Below are positions 61,990 through 64,000 of a stretch of DNA of 64,000 nucleotides, piece by piece. Source of the DNA: Blumeriella jaapii (lineage: Eukaryota; Ascomycota; Leotiomycetes; Helotiales; Drepanopezizaceae); the NCBI GenBank assembly GCA_009599575.1, contig VWND01000012.1:434001-498000 (forward strand). The letters are read 5' to 3'. Made by a program: the position numbers and the translations under genes. The stretch's first letter is position 1, and each line of letters opens with the position of its first letter. The notes below the pieces were generated by a model. It worked only from the letters and a program-made list of their open reading frames with translations, searched no databases and was not told where the DNA came from.

Positions 61990-64000
61990 AAAATAATTAG
62001 CGAACAATTTTATATGCATTTTTTTCTTTTTCGATTATAAATGGAATTACGATTTGAATTGTGTTTTCAATAGCGGGGTCATCGTCCGGTCGTTTTCAGA
62101 TTTTTCTAAAAGTTTTCTTTTTTTCAGAAGTATAGTCGCTCTGGTCGGAATCGTCGTCGGAATCGTTAAAATCGGAATCGCTTTTTGATTTAAAATTCAG
62201 CGGATAAATTTGCTGGTTTTTTTTATAAAATCGCTTTAGCCGGTTGGCGGCGAATATTCTTTTTAGTTTTGTTCTATCGAATTCCGTAAGCTTATAATAG
62301 CTTTTATTTAATTCGGCCTCGCATACTTCGTAGAATCCGAGCTATTTATAATCAAGCTTAATATCGGCCGATTTGTCGATAACGCGTTGGACGTCGTAAA
62401 TTAAAATCAGATTTTTTTTTTTAATTAGCGTTTTTTTTAAAATTTTAGTTTTATTTCAAACTTTTTTAGCTGCTTTTTTATATTTTTTTTTTTTAGTATT
62501 ATTTTTTTTATATTTATATCGCGATAATTTAGCTGTTTAAATTTTATTATTAACAAATCTGTTTTCGTTTTTATTTTAACCACGTTATAAAGCTTTTATA
62601 CAAGCCATTTTGTTTTTAAAAGCAGTCGAGCGTTTCTGCCGTACTAAATGAAAAATAAAATTATTTTAATAAAAGCGTATATACAAATGCGCATAGTAAA
62701 AAGTATTTCCGAAAATTTCCGCGATCAACGCTTATAATCTTTTCGAATAGCTTTTAAAAAGCCGTTAAAAATATTTTTATAGTTTCGTTTAACGGATCTA
62801 TTGTTTTTCGAATTATAAGCTAAAATTTAAATGCGTTGGATATCGTATTTTTTTGTAAAAGTTTCGATAATACTTTTGTTTTCGAATTTATTATCGACGT
62901 TTAATTTACTAAATAAACCGTATCGATATACAACGTTTTTCCAAAAAAAAATCGCTATAATTTCGGAAATAGCGTTTCGAAAAAATCGCTTTTTAGGCTA
63001 TTTAAAAAGATCGTCGATAGCGAATACGAAATATATATATCCGCGGTCGGTAATCGATACGCGTATAACGTTCAGATTTATTTTGTTTTAAATTTTAAAA
63101 AATTACATCGGATATAATAAGTTTTTTTTTCGGTCAGGTTTTCGTTTTTAATAAAAAATACAGCTTTTAACAAAAATTTTGCAATCTTCGAAGCATTTTT
63201 TTTATTAAAAATCGTTTTTGATTCGGTAATAAATAGCTTTAGCTTTTTTATAAAATATTTTTTCGTAAGCTTTTTTTATAATTTAAAACTTATCGGTTTT
63301 GTTATTTATTATTAAGCGTTTTTAATATATATTGTTTTTTATTTTATACAGTTTTTTATCGGCTAAAGTATAATCGAAAGCTTGGTTTTTAAATAATTTA
63401 AATTAATAGTTTGGCACGTTAAATAATTTAAATAAAATGGTTAAATAATATACGATTAAATAAAAGTTTTCGGTTTCGTAATTATCGATTAAAAATTTAT
63501 TTTCGTCGCTAATCGGCTTATTCCGATCGTTTTCGATTAAATCTATTCGCGGTATTAACCGAAATAATAACGCGAATGCTTTTTCGGCCCGAAAATCGGT
63601 ATTTTTTATTCGCGGTGCCAGCCGAAATAGCAACGCGAATGCTTTTGGCTTTATGAAATTCAAAGCGTAAATAGCGAAGCAGCCGATTTCGTTAGCAATT
63701 TATTCGTCGATATTTTATTCGCTTTATTTAGCGAAATTAAACGAATAAAAACGTTTTCGTTTAAAAAAGCCGTTTGCCGTTGTATTAATTGTTTTTTTAA
63801 TATATTTGATTTTGAAATTTATAAATCGCATTTAAGCTATCTAATTAATAACGAGCGCTTTTGGCAGGTTATTAGCTTTTTTATTTAATTAATCGATAAA
63901 AATTTTTGCGTTTGTTTTTAAAATAAAATATACGCCGTACAATTCGCTTTTTATTTTTTTTATTGTTTTAAAAACGCTTCGATATTTTCGTTTAATAGCA
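61990..64000 (-). pseudogene. pol: E1-e pol remnant (integrase, RNase H end)
   Basis: This is the C-terminal pol region, read right to left and truncated by the window. The acidic tail is at about 62125..62190. Integrase is at 62700..63260. The linker with duplicated LFRLAPR/LFRLIPR blocks is at 63403..63663, then the RNase H end. It is broken by stops at Gln/Trp codons. Confidence 0.85.

Larger units (their letters stand above)
57896..64000 (-). mobile_element. E1-e: Ty3/gypsy element, 3' part
   Basis: This is a minus-strand E1 inserted in the leader of E1-d. It shows the 3' LTR, ORF3, spacer and the integrase and RNase H parts of pol, then runs off the window. Confidence 0.93.

Noticed and set aside
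1..64000. CRISPR arrays, tRNA or rRNA genes, bacterial operons
   Set aside because: No regularly spaced short repeats, cloverleaf-like sequences or rRNA motifs were seen; all repeats are explained by transposons.

Overview
The whole window is transposable-element sequence. I found no host gene, tRNA, rRNA or CRISPR array. It is very AT-rich. TpA is abundant, CpA/TpG is scarce and CpG is kept. Reading frames are broken mostly where Gln (CAA/CAG) or Trp (TGG) codons have become TAA/TAG. That is the pattern left by repeat-induced point mutation (RIP), so the source is most likely a filamentous ascomycete (Pezizomycotina), in an AT-rich heterochromatic block of the kind known from Leptosphaeria and relatives. 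Species assignment is a guess.

Four families explain essentially every base. E1 is an 11.3-kb Ty3/gypsy element with 267-bp LTRs (TGTAAAACGG...TTTTACA), gag, pol and a third ORF of about 3.2 kb between integrase and the 3' LTR. E2 is a 6.4-kb Ty3/gypsy chromovirus-like element with 265-267-bp LTRs (TGTGACGAT...ATCGTCACA). E3 is a third Ty3/gypsy element. L is a 6.3-kb Tad1-like LINE.

The families are nested, and I could resolve the order from LTR ends, target-site duplications (TSDs) and reading frames that rejoin. E3 (+) is the base layer (7543..9209 and 44571..45986). E1-a (+, 1..7542) lies in or beside it at the left. E2-a (-) entered E3 at 9209/44571 (TSD ATTTA). E1-b (-) entered E2-a at the LTR/leader junction (15366..44302, TSD ATAT). 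L (+) entered ORF3 of E1-b (18559..36177, TSD of 14 bp). E1-c (+) entered ORF1 of L (19284..30584, TSD TTAT). On the right, E2-b (-, from 45987) interrupts E3 and is itself interrupted by E2-c (+, 47412..53822, TSD ATCGT) and by E1-d (+, from 57492). E1-d is in turn interrupted by E1-e (-, from 57896), which runs off the window.

In a complete E1 the order is LTR, leader with a possible primer-binding site, Gag, protease-RT-RNase H-integrase, an AT-rich spacer, ORF3, LTR. In E2 it is LTR, Gag, protease-RT-RNase H-integrase-chromodomain, LTR. Every coding region is dead. Boundaries of broken genes are approximate unless an ATG, stop or junction is stated. The most unusual item is E1 ORF3, which I do not recognise and which sits at the same place in four of the five E1 copies seen.
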